Source: an uncultured Pelagibacteraceae bacterium (lineage in GTDB: Bacteria > Pseudomonadota > Alphaproteobacteria > Pelagibacterales > Pelagibacteraceae). From it: 64,000 bases of DNA. Positions 34,015-42,470 of the stretch are shown here, in pieces. The stretch is taken from the NCBI GenBank assembly GCA_902615445.1, contig CACMOQ010000004.1:1-64000 (forward strand), given 5' to 3'. The number at the start of each line of letters is the position of its first letter. The first letter of the stretch is position 1. The notes under the pieces are model-generated. The model searched no databases. It was not told the origin of the DNA and was given only the letters and a program-made list of their open reading frames with translations. The translations under genes were made by a program, and so were the position numbers.

Positions 34015-34245
34015 CAAACTAATGATTTTGAGAGCAAATCTAGTATTATCAAAACTTCAAATGGAAGCATAGATGATGAGAAGTCTTTAGAAAATTCTAA
34101 TAAAGCTAGTCAAAGAGTGGATATTAATGTTCTTAAATCAAGATTGAGGGAAAAAGAAAACACCATTTTAAGAAAAAATATCTTTATTCTTATAAGTTGC
34201 CTTACACTAATAATTGCTGCTGGTATCAGTGTTACTTACTTATAA
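34012..34245 (+). CDS. Small tail-anchored membrane protein, first of a tandem paralogous pair
   Basis: A 77-residue protein: a polar Ser/Asn-rich N-terminus (about residues 1-34), a charged amphipathic helix starting RVDINVLKSRLREKENTILRK, and a C-terminal hydrophobic stretch of 20 residues (FILISCLTLIIAAGISV) that should anchor it with the N-terminus in the cytosol. Its second half is similar to the next gene (shared VDIN-L--R-----E----I-KK pattern), so the two arose by duplication. No family is recognised. It is divergent from the two-HTH regulator, probably under its control. Confidence 0.6.
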   Translation: MQTNDFESKSSIIKTSNGSIDDEKSLENSNKASQRVDINVLKSRLREKENTILRKNIFILISCLTLIIAAGISVTYL

Positions 34246-34292
34246 TTCTCATTTGGGTTGTATAACTAAAGATTTTATGGTTAAATTAAATT

Positions 34293-34496
34293 ATGCAAAT
34301 TAAAAGCTCCACAAAACTAAAAGCAAACAATAATCAACCAAATTGTGACGAGCTAATTGATGCAAAAAAAGTTGATATAAATATTTTATTAAACAGAGTA
34401 AAAAGTGAGGAAAAAAATGTAATTAAAAAGAAGTTTATAATTACATTTGGTGTAGCGGGCTCACTTTTAATTACAGGGCTGATTACAGCTCTTTAG
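34293..34496 (+). CDS. Small tail-anchored membrane protein, second of a tandem paralogous pair
   Basis: A 67-residue protein with the same plan as the preceding gene: polar start, VDINILLNRVKSEEKNVIKKK amphipathic segment and a C-terminal membrane helix (FIITFGVAGSLLITGLI). It begins MQ like its neighbour. The 47-base gap between the genes holds an inverted near-copy of the ACCCA motif. Its 3-prime end overlaps the convergent glycosyltransferase-like gene by 14 bases. Function unknown; a membrane-bound partner or signal of the regulator is a guess. Confidence 0.55.
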   Translation: MQIKSSTKLKANNNQPNCDELIDAKKVDINILLNRVKSEEKNVIKKKFIITFGVAGSLLITGLITAL

Positions 34497-35475
34497 AACA
34501 ATCTAAAGTATATTTAGCTAGAATTTCTGTTGTTAAATTTTTTTTTGTATAGTCCAAAAGATCCTTCTTAAATTCAAAAACCTCGGCATTTTCTTTTAAA
34601 AAAAGATCTAGGTTATTTTTTTTAAAATTAAATTTAAATAATTTTAAAATTCTTTGAAACGATAGATGTTTTTTCTTAAAAATTTTAAATGGATTATAGA
34701 AAGAAAATATTTTATGGTAGTGGTCAATTAAATTGATTAATTTCTTTTTTGGGAGAGTAGATATAGTGTCCTTTGGGCAATTTTTAATATCTAAGAATAA
34801 AGGAATACAACCGTTCATTAGGATTTCATAATGTCTAAGACAATCCCACCCTGCTTTTTTGTAAGTTAAAGCAAAAATACTTTTTTGATACATTTCGTAA
34901 TAGGAATTCTCATTATCGTAAATATAAGTGCTCAATCTCCCAGGAATTAAGGGAGCTAAAATATTTTGTGGATGATAATTAATTTCTTTTAAAATTTTAG
35001 ACTTGGGTATTGCAAAACTTATGGGTAGTATTTTAGGATTTTTTGACAGTAATTCTCTTTTAAAGTATAAACCTAAGTTTGAATACTTAGTTTTAATAAA
35101 ATTATCATCTTCTCCATCTATAAATATAAATTTATTATTAAATTTTATTACATCATCTAAAAATAAATCTGACCTTCTTATAGAGCCATAGATTATTAGG
35201 TCAAAATATTTATTTCTTATTTTTTGCTGAATATTTTCTCTGTCAATTGATTCATAACCATGTAAAATTTTTTTTATAGTAAATCCTTTTCCCCAAAATC
35301 TTTTTTCTTCATATTCTCTTTTTTGTATTTCATCTTTATATAGATACCAACACCCTGGATAGTCTATAATATCATTACCATGAAGCTCTCTCAAACCATG
35401 AAGTAGTAGATCACTCATATAATCATTGTAAAATTGATGATCATTATCAGAAGAGTGGATAAACAAAATTTTCAT
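34483..35475 (-). CDS. Putative glycosyltransferase-like protein of the polysaccharide island
   Basis: A 330-residue protein with an N-terminal Rossmann-like start (MKILFIHSSDNDHQFYNDYM) and, near residue 205, ALTYKKAGWDCLRHYEILMNGCIPLFLDI, a segment typical of GT-B enzymes and exostosin-like transferases where the nucleotide-sugar donor is held by a Glu in H-Y-E. No membrane helix is evident. It is the leftmost island gene, minus strand, and slightly overlaps the mini-protein gene. Donor and acceptor are unknown; assignment to glycosyl transfer rests on that one segment and the neighbourhood. Confidence 0.6.
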   Translation of the reverse strand: MKILFIHSSDNDHQFYNDYMSDLLLHGLRELHGNDIIDYPGCWYLYKDEIQKREYEEKRFWGKGFTIKKILHGYESIDRENIQQKIRNKYFDLIIYGSIRRSDLFLDDVIKFNNKFIFIDGEDDNFIKTKYSNLGLYFKRELLSKNPKILPISFAIPKSKILKEINYHPQNILAPLIPGRLSTYIYDNENSYYEMYQKSIFALTYKKAGWDCLRHYEILMNGCIPLFLDIKNCPKDTISTLPKKKLINLIDHYHKIFSFYNPFKIFKKKHLSFQRILKLFKFNFKKNNLDLFLKENAEVFEFKKDLLDYTKKNLTTEILAKYTLDCSKEL

Positions 35476-35673
35476 TATATTGTTTATGATATATGAAAAA
35501 TAGATGAATCGTTAAAAAAATTGATCCTTTTTATAAAATATCTATTATAATTTACTCAGGCCAGTTTTGTTTATTAAATTGTTGAACCACAGCACTCTAT
35601 AATCTTGAATAATGATTCATAAAAAATAGGTTACTATTGTTTTTTTTGGCATAATAATTGATATATTGTTTTT

Positions 35674-36456
35674 ATGGTAGACGGTAAAAGTCAAAAAAAA
35701 TATTTTAAACAAATTATAAGATTATTTTTTAACTTTTTTGGATATGAAATTTATAAAAAAAAAAATTTCTTAAATAGATATGGCGATTATATTGTTGAGG
35801 CATCAGATAATGAGTTAGAAAATTTAGAAAAATTTGAGAGATTGTGCCTAGCTTCTAAAACCAATCTTTGGTCTATAATTCAAAGCTTGCAACATTTAAA
35901 AAATAAAAATATTTCTGGAGATATAGTTGAGTGTGGTATTTATAATGGTTGCACTGTAGCTTTCATTAACAAAATAAGTGAACATATTGGATTAAATAAG
36001 TCAATTTGGGGATATGACACTTTTGAAAAAGGTTTTCTAAAAGATACAGTTTCTAAAAATGATTATTTTAATATCAAAAAAAAAAAATTTGACATTTCTA
36101 ATGATAAAACAACTTATTATACGAAAGAACAAGTAATAAACAATATCAAAAAATTTTCAAATTTTAATGGTGAGCGCATAAGATTAATTGAAGGAAATAT
36201 TATTGAAACACTTGAAAAACAAGAAAATATTCCAGATAAGATTTCTTTTCTAAGGATGGATACTGATATTTATAAAACTACAAAAAAACAACTTGAAATA
36301 CTTTATCCTAGATTATCAATTGGTGGTGTTTTACATATAGATGACTATGGTTGGATGAGCGGTGTTAAAGACGCAGTAGATGAATACTTTAAAAATAAAA
36401 AAATATGGTTACATCGTGTAGATTTGACATGTAGATATTTGATTAAAGAAGATTAA
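35674..36456 (+). CDS. TylF/MycF-type SAM-dependent O-methyltransferase
   Basis: A 260-residue protein of the macrocin O-methyltransferase family. SGDIVECGIYNGCTVAFI is the SAM-binding motif, and ISFLRMDTDIYKTTKKQLEILYPRLSIGGVLHIDDYG contains the Asp-rich metal and substrate site of TylF, in pieces. It would methylate a sugar hydroxyl, probably on a polysaccharide or sugar precursor. A run of 12 A (36076-36087) inside the gene is a potential slippage site. The ATG at 35674 is preceded by a weak, T-rich leader. It is followed by tRNA-Met 105 bases later. Confidence 0.82.
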   Translation: MVDGKSQKKYFKQIIRLFFNFFGYEIYKKKNFLNRYGDYIVEASDNELENLEKFERLCLASKTNLWSIIQSLQHLKNKNISGDIVECGIYNGCTVAFINKISEHIGLNKSIWGYDTFEKGFLKDTVSKNDYFNIKKKKFDISNDKTTYYTKEQVINNIKKFSNFNGERIRLIEGNIIETLEKQENIPDKISFLRMDTDIYKTTKKQLEILYPRLSIGGVLHIDDYGWMSGVKDAVDEYFKNKKIWLHRVDLTCRYLIKED

Positions 36457-36561
36457 TATTGGTCCAATGGTGGTCCACAGAGAAATACTTATTAAACGTA
36501 ATTCCTTAATTTCTTGTTTGAATGAAAAAAAATAAGTAGTATTAATCAAAGTGAATTTAAT

Positions 36562-36638
36562 GGCGGGGTAGCTCAGTTGGTTAGAGCGCGGGACTCATAA
36601 GCCCGAGGTCAGTGGTTCGATCCCACTTCCCGCTACCA
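36562..36638 (+). tRNA. tRNA-Met (CAT), elongator type
   Basis: A 77-nt cloverleaf with encoded CCA. Acceptor GGCGGGG pairs with TCCCGCT (G1-U72 and G7-U66 wobble), D-arm GCTC/GAGC, anticodon loop CTCATAA with anticodon CAT, T-arm AGTGG TTCGATC CCACT. The acceptor stem matches alphaproteobacterial elongator tRNA-Met rather than initiator. The anticodon stem CGGGA/GCCCG leaves A31 opposite G39 unpaired. A tRNA-Ile2 with lysidine at C34 is less likely but not excluded from sequence alone. It sits inside the polysaccharide island. Confidence 0.93.
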
Positions 36639-36653
36639 ATATCTAATATATTG

Positions 36654-37610
36654 ATGAAAGTTAAAAAAATATTTATTACTGGTGGAGCAGGTTTTATTGG
36701 ATCTCACATATGTGAGGAAATATTTCAAAGTTTTGAAGGTAGTAATATAATAATTTTAGACAAATTAACTTATGCTGGTAAAAAAAAATATTTAAAGAAT
36801 ATTATTAAGTCACCAAGAGTAAAATTCGTAAAGGGGGATATAAGAAATTATAAAATTTATAAAAAACTTTTAAAAAACGTTGACATTGCAATCAATGTTG
36901 CAGCAGAAAGCCATGTTGATAACTCATTTAAATCTCCACTATCTTTTACCTCCACCAATACTTTAGGAGCACATATATTTCTGTTAAGTTGCATTGAAAA
37001 TAATGTAAGAAGAATACTACAGGTAAGTTCGGATGAAGTTTATGGAGAAATGATTAGGGGTAAATGTAATGAAAATCAAAAAATTAATCCAACTAATCCG
37101 TACAGCGCATCAAAAGCTGCAGCAGAAATCATTATTAACAGCCACAAATATGCTTATAAAAAAGATATATTAACTGTTCGAGGAAATAATGTATACGGCA
37201 TAAGACAACATCCTGAAAAACTTATACCAAGATGTATAATAAGTTTAATTAAAAACAAAAAAATACCAATTCATGGTAATGGAATGAATCAAAGATATTA
37301 TTTATCAGCTCATGATTTTGCTAAAGCAATTGTTCTTCTAATTAAAAAAAAAGACAGGGGAATTTATAATGTTGGAAGTGAAACTGAATACTCAAATATT
37401 AAAGTTGCAAAAGAAATTTGTAAGTTGTTTAAAAAAGAACCATCAAAAAATATTAAATTTGTAAAAGACAGACCTTATAATGATAAAAGATATTCAATAT
37501 CTGTAAATAAAATAAAAAAGTTAGGATGGAAACAGAAAGACAATTTAATTAATGATCTTCCACAAATTATAGAATGGTATAAAAAAAACTATAAAATATT
37601 TAACATTTAA
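36654..37610 (+). CDS. NDP-glucose 4,6-dehydratase-family SDR enzyme (first RmlB paralogue)
   Basis: A 318-residue extended short-chain dehydrogenase. ITGGAGFIGSHICEE binds NAD; AAESHVDNSF, VSSDEVYGE (Ser-Asp-Glu catalytic triad residues), NPYSASKAAAE (Tyr and Lys) and NNVYGIRQHPEKLIP are dTDP-glucose 4,6-dehydratase signatures. The open frame extends upstream into the tRNA, so the ATG at 36654 is the sensible start. It differs from the second RmlB (42467-43480), which has Thr-Asp-Glu, so it may act on another NDP-sugar such as UDP-GlcNAc or a different hexose. It overlaps the cupin gene by one base. Confidence 0.85.
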   Translation: MKVKKIFITGGAGFIGSHICEEIFQSFEGSNIIILDKLTYAGKKKYLKNIIKSPRVKFVKGDIRNYKIYKKLLKNVDIAINVAAESHVDNSFKSPLSFTSTNTLGAHIFLLSCIENNVRRILQVSSDEVYGEMIRGKCNENQKINPTNPYSASKAAAEIIINSHKYAYKKDILTVRGNNVYGIRQHPEKLIPRCIISLIKNKKIPIHGNGMNQRYYLSAHDFAKAIVLLIKKKDRGIYNVGSETEYSNIKVAKEICKLFKKEPSKNIKFVKDRPYNDKRYSISVNKIKKLGWKQKDNLINDLPQIIEWYKKNYKIFNI

Positions 37611-38041
37611 TGAAAAAAAAGTTTAAATTAAAGCATAAAGTTGGTAAAAAATTTTTGGATAAAAGAGGCTGGCTGAAAAAAATTCTGGATGGCAACTTTT
37701 CATCATGTATTGAAATTTACTCTAAAAAAGGAAGTATAAGGGCAAATCATTATCATAAAAAAGACCAACATTTTATGTATATAATTTCTGGAGAATGTAT
37801 TTATTTTTATAGAGATAGAAAAAAAAATGCTCCTACAAAAAATAAAATTATGAAAAAAAATGATTTATTCTACACCCCAGCAATGCAAGAACATATGGTA
37901 TACTATACAAAAAATACCCATTTTTTGGCTTTTAGCTCTAGAAAAAGATCAAAATTTGATTACGAGAAGGATTTAGTTAGATTAAATATGAATGCTTATC
38001 CATATGTAAAAAAAAAAATTGAAAGTTATAAAAAAAAATAA
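37610..38041 (+). CDS. Cupin-fold sugar 3,4-ketoisomerase-like protein (FdtA/WxcM type)
   Basis: A 143-residue single cupin. SIRANHYHKKDQHFMYIISGE carries the H-x-H metal or active-site histidines in two strands, and FYTPAMQEHMVYYTKN the second cupin motif; the layout resembles dTDP-4-keto-6-deoxyglucose 3,4-ketoisomerases and related sugar isomerases or epimerases. Following a 4,6-dehydratase with a one-base overlap, it most likely moves the keto group or epimerises the 4-keto sugar. A RmlC-type 3,5-epimerase is less likely on length and motif, but specificity is not fixed by sequence. Confidence 0.7.
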   Translation: MKKKFKLKHKVGKKFLDKRGWLKKILDGNFSSCIEIYSKKGSIRANHYHKKDQHFMYIISGECIYFYRDRKKNAPTKNKIMKKNDLFYTPAMQEHMVYYTKNTHFLAFSSRKRSKFDYEKDLVRLNMNAYPYVKKKIESYKKK

Positions 38042-38074
38042 ATTAGATTAATTAAATATCCCAAAAAATTTAAA

Positions 38075-39319
38075 ATGAAAAATTATAAATTGGTTAATAA
38101 TTGTAGATTATGTAATAGTAAAAAATTAAGAACAGTATTTGATTTGGGAAAAAGTCCATTAGCTAATTCCTTAGTTATAAAAAAAAAATTAAAAAAAAAA
38201 GAAGAAATATATCCTCTAAGAATTAATTTCTGTGAAAATTGTAAACATGTACAATTAACTCATTCTGTTTCTGCAAAAAAAATGTTTAATAACTACTTAT
38301 ATTTAACTAATACCTCAGAACAAAATAGAGCTCATTTTAAAAAATATGCTCATGAGGTTAGTAAAAAATTCAAAAATTATAATTCATCAATTCTAGACAT
38401 TGGCTCCAATGATGGAACTTTTTTAAGTTTTTTTAATAAGAAAAATTTTTTTAGAGTAGGTATTGATCCTGCAAAAAATTTAGCAAAATTTACAAAAAAA
38501 ATTGGAATTAGACAATTTCCTATTTTTTTTACCAAAAAAAATAGCGAAATAATTAAAAAAAAAATTGGAGGATTTGATATAATTACAGCTAACCATGTTT
38601 GCGCCCATGTAACAAATTTAAGCGATTTTTTTAATGGTGTAAAAAATTTACTTAACGAAAATGGAGTATTTATTTTTGAGGTTTCTTATTTAGCAGATGT
38701 AATAAAAAAAAAAACATTTGATACAATTTATCATGAGCACTCAGATTATCATTCTTTAAAACCATTGATAAAGTTTGTAAAAAAATTTGACCTTGAAATA
38801 TTTGATTTTAAACTTGTTGATGCTCAAGGCGGTTCTATAAGAGTTTATGTCTCAAATAAAGGCAAGAAAGTTATAAACTCTAAAAAAATATTTAAGCAAA
38901 TAACAAGCGAAAACAAAAAATACAAACTTTTTGCTCCTCAAACTTATATAAGATTTCAAAAAGAGGTAAATCAAATTGGAACAAAATTAAAAATATTATT
39001 AAAAAAAATTAAAAAAAAAAATTATAAGATTGCTGCATATGGAGCAGCTGCAAAAACAACAACGTTCATGAACTATTTTAAAATAGATAAAAATTTAATT
39101 GAATTTATTGTTGATGATAACAAATTAAAACAAAATAAATTTGCCCCTTTTACTCATATACCCATACTTAACTCAAAAGAAATCTACAAAAAAAAAGTAC
39201 ATTTTGTTATAATTTTAGCATGGAATTATTCCGATCATATAATAAAAAAACATAGATTATTTTTAAAAAAAAAAGGGAAATTTATAATTCCATTTCCTAA
39301 AATCAAGGTGATTAGATGA
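38075..39319 (+). CDS. Sugar C-methyltransferase (TylC3-like)
   Basis: A 414-residue three-domain enzyme. N-terminal zinc site CRLCNSKK and CENCKHVQLTH (four cysteines) is the Methyltransf_13 domain; SILDIGSNDGTFLSFF is the SAM site; DTIYHEHSDYHSLKPL and KIAAYGAAAKTTTFMNYF mark the C-terminal domain of NDP-hexose C-3-methyltransferases. It adds a methyl carbon branch to a 3- or 4-keto deoxysugar, which gives a branched sugar. Several A-runs (A10 at 38179-38188 and 38191-38200, A11 at 38704-38714) occur in the frame. It overlaps the next gene by 4 bases. Confidence 0.85.
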   Translation: MKNYKLVNNCRLCNSKKLRTVFDLGKSPLANSLVIKKKLKKKEEIYPLRINFCENCKHVQLTHSVSAKKMFNNYLYLTNTSEQNRAHFKKYAHEVSKKFKNYNSSILDIGSNDGTFLSFFNKKNFFRVGIDPAKNLAKFTKKIGIRQFPIFFTKKNSEIIKKKIGGFDIITANHVCAHVTNLSDFFNGVKNLLNENGVFIFEVSYLADVIKKKTFDTIYHEHSDYHSLKPLIKFVKKFDLEIFDFKLVDAQGGSIRVYVSNKGKKVINSKKIFKQITSENKKYKLFAPQTYIRFQKEVNQIGTKLKILLKKIKKKNYKIAAYGAAAKTTTFMNYFKIDKNLIEFIVDDNKLKQNKFAPFTHIPILNSKEIYKKKVHFVIILAWNYSDHIIKKHRLFLKKKGKFIIPFPKIKVIR

Positions 39320-40275
39320 AACAAAATCTCGGTTTAATTGGATTTGGAAATATTGGTTCTAAATTTTATACTGAGATTATTAATAAAAATATAATTAATA
39401 GAATTTATATTTTAAAAAAAAAATCTATTCCAAAAAAAGAGAACAAAAATATTTTCACAGATAAAAAAAAATTTTTTTCAAAAAAAATTGAATTGTTTAT
39501 TGTCGCTTCACCTATAAAAACACATTTTTACTATTTAAAAAAAATAATAAATAAAAAAAAAGCTTTATTAATTGAAAAACCTCTAGTTTCAAATAAAAAT
39601 GATTTAAAAAAACTTATAAAATTAAATGAAAATATAAAATCCCCAGTTGTTGTAAACTACATTGATTTATTTAACCCGAGTTTTAAAGTTTTAAAAAAAA
39701 ATATTTGTAAAATTGGAAAAATAAATAAAATTACTCTTAAATTTGGAAAATATCAAAAAATATACAAGTCAAATAGAATTGATTCTAAAAATATGCAAAA
39801 ATTACCTTTTTTTGATTGGATGCCACATCCTATTGCAATTTTAGTTAAATTGTTAGGATGTCCAAATGATATAAAACTAGTAAAAAATAAATTCCTCAAA
39901 ATTAAAGGTTATATTTTTCAAGATTTAAAATTAAAATTTATATATAAGGATTTTAATGCTTACATTATATTTTCAAATAAACAAAAAAAATCAAAAAGAG
40001 ATGTTATTGTAAAAAGTAATAAAAATTATCTAGTTTATTCAGGACAAAGTAATAAAATTTTAAAAAGTAGCACATCTTACTCAAAGGCATCATTTAAAAA
40101 ATTTGATATTAACAAGAAGCTTATTTTTAAAACTAGTGGAATACAAAACAACTTATATTATACTATTGATAATTTCGTTAAAAAATCTTATTCAAAAAAA
40201 AATAATTTAAAATTTGACATTCAAGTGATGACAATATTATTTAAAATAGGGAGCTTAATCTTTACTAAAAAATAA
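39316..40275 (+). CDS. Gfo/Idh/MocA-family oxidoreductase
   Basis: A 319-residue protein with the N-terminal NAD(P)-binding GLIGFGNIGSKFY motif and the family E-K-P signature in LLIEKPLVSNKNDLKKLI. The C-terminal half is unusually Lys/Phe/Asn-rich but retains the pattern FDWMPHPIAILVKLLG, where the catalytic His of sugar oxidoreductases is expected. In this island it probably reduces or oxidises a ketosugar, such as the product of the upstream dehydratase and C-methyltransferase. Coupled to the methyltransferase gene by a 4-base overlap. Confidence 0.75.
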   Translation: MKQNLGLIGFGNIGSKFYTEIINKNIINRIYILKKKSIPKKENKNIFTDKKKFFSKKIELFIVASPIKTHFYYLKKIINKKKALLIEKPLVSNKNDLKKLIKLNENIKSPVVVNYIDLFNPSFKVLKKNICKIGKINKITLKFGKYQKIYKSNRIDSKNMQKLPFFDWMPHPIAILVKLLGCPNDIKLVKNKFLKIKGYIFQDLKLKFIYKDFNAYIIFSNKQKKSKRDVIVKSNKNYLVYSGQSNKILKSSTSYSKASFKKFDINKKLIFKTSGIQNNLYYTIDNFVKKSYSKKNNLKFDIQVMTILFKIGSLIFTKK

Positions 40276-40285
40276 TTTTTCTAAA

Positions 40286-41506
40286 ATGAAAATTTTACAC
40301 GTAAGTTACTCAGACTCAATTGGAGGAGCATCGATTGCAACAATGAGAATTCATAAGAATCTTTTAAAGAAAAAAATTGAGTCGAAATTATTAGTTTTAG
40401 ATAAAAATATAAATGACAAGAATATATTTGGGCCAAATAAAAGCTTTGATAAAATTTTTAATGATTTTAAAATATCATTAGCAAGATATTTGAATAGAAA
40501 AATTACATTATCCACTAATCGTGGTAGTTTATCTTTTAATTATTTTAATACTAATTATTTAAATAAAATTAACAAAATAGAATCAGATATAGTTCATTTG
40601 CATTGGATTGGAAACGAAATGATATCTATCTCACAATTAAAAAAAATAAATAAACCAATAGTGTGGTCATTTTGGGACATGTGGCCTATAAACGGCGCAG
40701 AACATTACTCAGATAATCTACGAAATGTAGAAGGTTATAAAAAAAGTAATCGTCCTTCAAATGAAAAAGGGCTTGATATAAATAAATTTATTTGGAAACA
40801 TAAATTAAAGAATTTCGATTTTAAAATTAATGTAATATGCCCATCAAAATGGTTAATGGAAAAAGTAAATAAGAGTAAATTATTTATAAAGTCAAATATT
40901 AATTACATACCGCTTAGTATAGATACTGAGTATTGGAAAAAATTAGACAAAAAAAATTCAAGAAATATTTTAAATCTACCTTTAGAAAAAAATATTTTAC
41001 TTTTTAGCTCAACCTCAGGCACGAATGATAGAAAAGGTTTTAAATATCTTGTTGATGCACTAAATCAAATTCAGATTAAAGATGTTTTGCTTGTTATATT
41101 TGGTGAAAAACCTAAAAATTTACATCAACTAAAAATAAAAAGTATCTATCTTGGTAAATTTTATGACAAAAACACTATTAAGATGATTTATTCAGCAGCA
41201 GATTTAATCATAATGCCAAGTATTTTAGAAGTATTTGGTCAAGTAGCTCTGGAAGGCGCCTCTTGTTCTTTGCCAAGTGTGATTTTTGAAAACACTGGAT
41301 GTACTGATTTAATTAAACATAAAAAAAATGGTTATATTGCAAAAAATAGAGATATTTTAGATTTAAGAAATGGTATTGAATGGTGTTTAAATTCAAAAGA
41401 AAATTTGAATATGATTAGTGAGAATGCTAGAAATATTTCTGAGTCAAATTTTAGTGACGAAGTGAATATTAATAAATTAATTGATCTTTATAAATCCATA
41501 AATTAA
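40286..41506 (+). CDS. GT-B glycosyltransferase, family 4 type
   Basis: A 406-residue glycosyltransferase. The N-terminus HVSYSDSIGGASIATMRIHKNL is the acceptor-binding glycine-rich loop; WDMWPINGAEHYS near residue 131 resembles WcaC-type colanic-acid transferases; PSILEVFGQVALEGASCSLP is the donor-binding E-x7-E signature (Glu in LEVFGQVALEG). It should use the branched or deoxy sugar made by the preceding five genes. Ten bases separate it from the oxidoreductase gene, so it ends that operon. The acceptor is unknown. Confidence 0.85.
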   Translation: MKILHVSYSDSIGGASIATMRIHKNLLKKKIESKLLVLDKNINDKNIFGPNKSFDKIFNDFKISLARYLNRKITLSTNRGSLSFNYFNTNYLNKINKIESDIVHLHWIGNEMISISQLKKINKPIVWSFWDMWPINGAEHYSDNLRNVEGYKKSNRPSNEKGLDINKFIWKHKLKNFDFKINVICPSKWLMEKVNKSKLFIKSNINYIPLSIDTEYWKKLDKKNSRNILNLPLEKNILLFSSTSGTNDRKGFKYLVDALNQIQIKDVLLVIFGEKPKNLHQLKIKSIYLGKFYDKNTIKMIYSAADLIIMPSILEVFGQVALEGASCSLPSVIFENTGCTDLIKHKKNGYIAKNRDILDLRNGIEWCLNSKENLNMISENARNISESNFSDEVNINKLIDLYKSIN

Positions 41507-41600
41507 AAATATTAAAGATAGATTATATTTATATTAGTTTAAATTATAAAAAGTAGTTTTAGGTTTGATTATAATATCGATGCTCACTTTAACAAAAATT

Positions 41601-42470
41601 TTAATTTATCAATTTTCTTAAATAATTTGAATATTCACAATTTCCGTAAAATTTTATCGATTTCTTTATTTCTTTTTTAGTAATCCATTTTTTATTAAAT
41701 GAAATTTCTTCAAGACAAGCAATTTTAAAACCTTGTCTATTTTCTATAGCTGACACAAAAGCAGATGTTTTGTAAAAATCCTCTATCGATCCTGTATCAA
41801 GCCAAGCCCCACCTCTACCAATTAAGTCCGCAGTTAGTTGTTTTTTAAGTCTGTAAATATTTAGTAAATCAACAATTTCTACCTCACCTCTTTTAGAGGG
41901 TTTTAATTTTTTTGCGAATTTAACAACATTATTATCAAAAAAATATAAACCTGTTATTGCAAGATCAGATAAAAATTTTTTAGGTTTTTCTTTAATAGAA
42001 ATGATTTTGTTTTTTTTATTAATTTTTGCAACCCCAAAGAGATCTGGATTTGTTACTTTGTGTAAAACAACTTTTGCTCCTTTTTTTAGTTTTGTATTTG
42101 TGATAAGTTTACTAGTCAAATTCTGACCATAAAAAAAATTATCACCTAAAATCATAGCTACATAGTCTTTGCCTATAAACTTTTCTCCTATTACAAAAGC
42201 ATCTGGTAGTCCTCTAGGTTTATCTTGTTCTAAGTAACTAATTTTAATACCTAGGTTTGCTCCATCTGGGATAATTTTTTTGTATTGGTATAGTTGGCCT
42301 TTGTTAACAATAATTAGTATATCTTTGATATTTGCGAGCATCAAAATCGATAATGGATAAAATATAAGCGGCTTATCATAAATTGGTAGAAGTTGTTTAT
42401 TTACTGCTTTTGTAAGTGGACTCATTCTTGTCCCTTTCCCTCCAGCTAAAATAATTCCTTTTTTGATCAT
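41601..42470 (-). CDS. rmlA: Glucose-1-phosphate thymidylyltransferase
   Basis: A 289-residue nucleotidyltransferase. LAGGKGTRMSPLTKAVNKQLL carries the G-x-G-T-R-L nucleotide site, YDKPLIFYPLSILM and VAMILGDNFFYG follow, and GAWLDTGSIEDFYKTSAFVSA is the RmlA C-terminal signature. It makes dTDP-glucose from glucose-1-phosphate and dTTP. It overlaps the end of rmlB by four bases on the same strand, so dTDP-glucose is passed directly to the dehydratase. No rmlC or rmlD is present in the window, so the product need not be rhamnose. Confidence 0.93.
   Translation of the reverse strand: MIKKGIILAGGKGTRMSPLTKAVNKQLLPIYDKPLIFYPLSILMLANIKDILIIVNKGQLYQYKKIIPDGANLGIKISYLEQDKPRGLPDAFVIGEKFIGKDYVAMILGDNFFYGQNLTSKLITNTKLKKGAKVVLHKVTNPDLFGVAKINKKNKIISIKEKPKKFLSDLAITGLYFFDNNVVKFAKKLKPSKRGEVEIVDLLNIYRLKKQLTADLIGRGGAWLDTGSIEDFYKTSAFVSAIENRQGFKIACLEEISFNKKWITKKEIKKSIKFYGNCEYSNYLRKLIN

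Noticed and set aside
36612..36653. Upstream extension of the first RmlB-like gene
   Set aside because: These codons lie within the tRNA-Met gene and the following spacer; the NAD-binding motif starts properly from the ATG at 36654.
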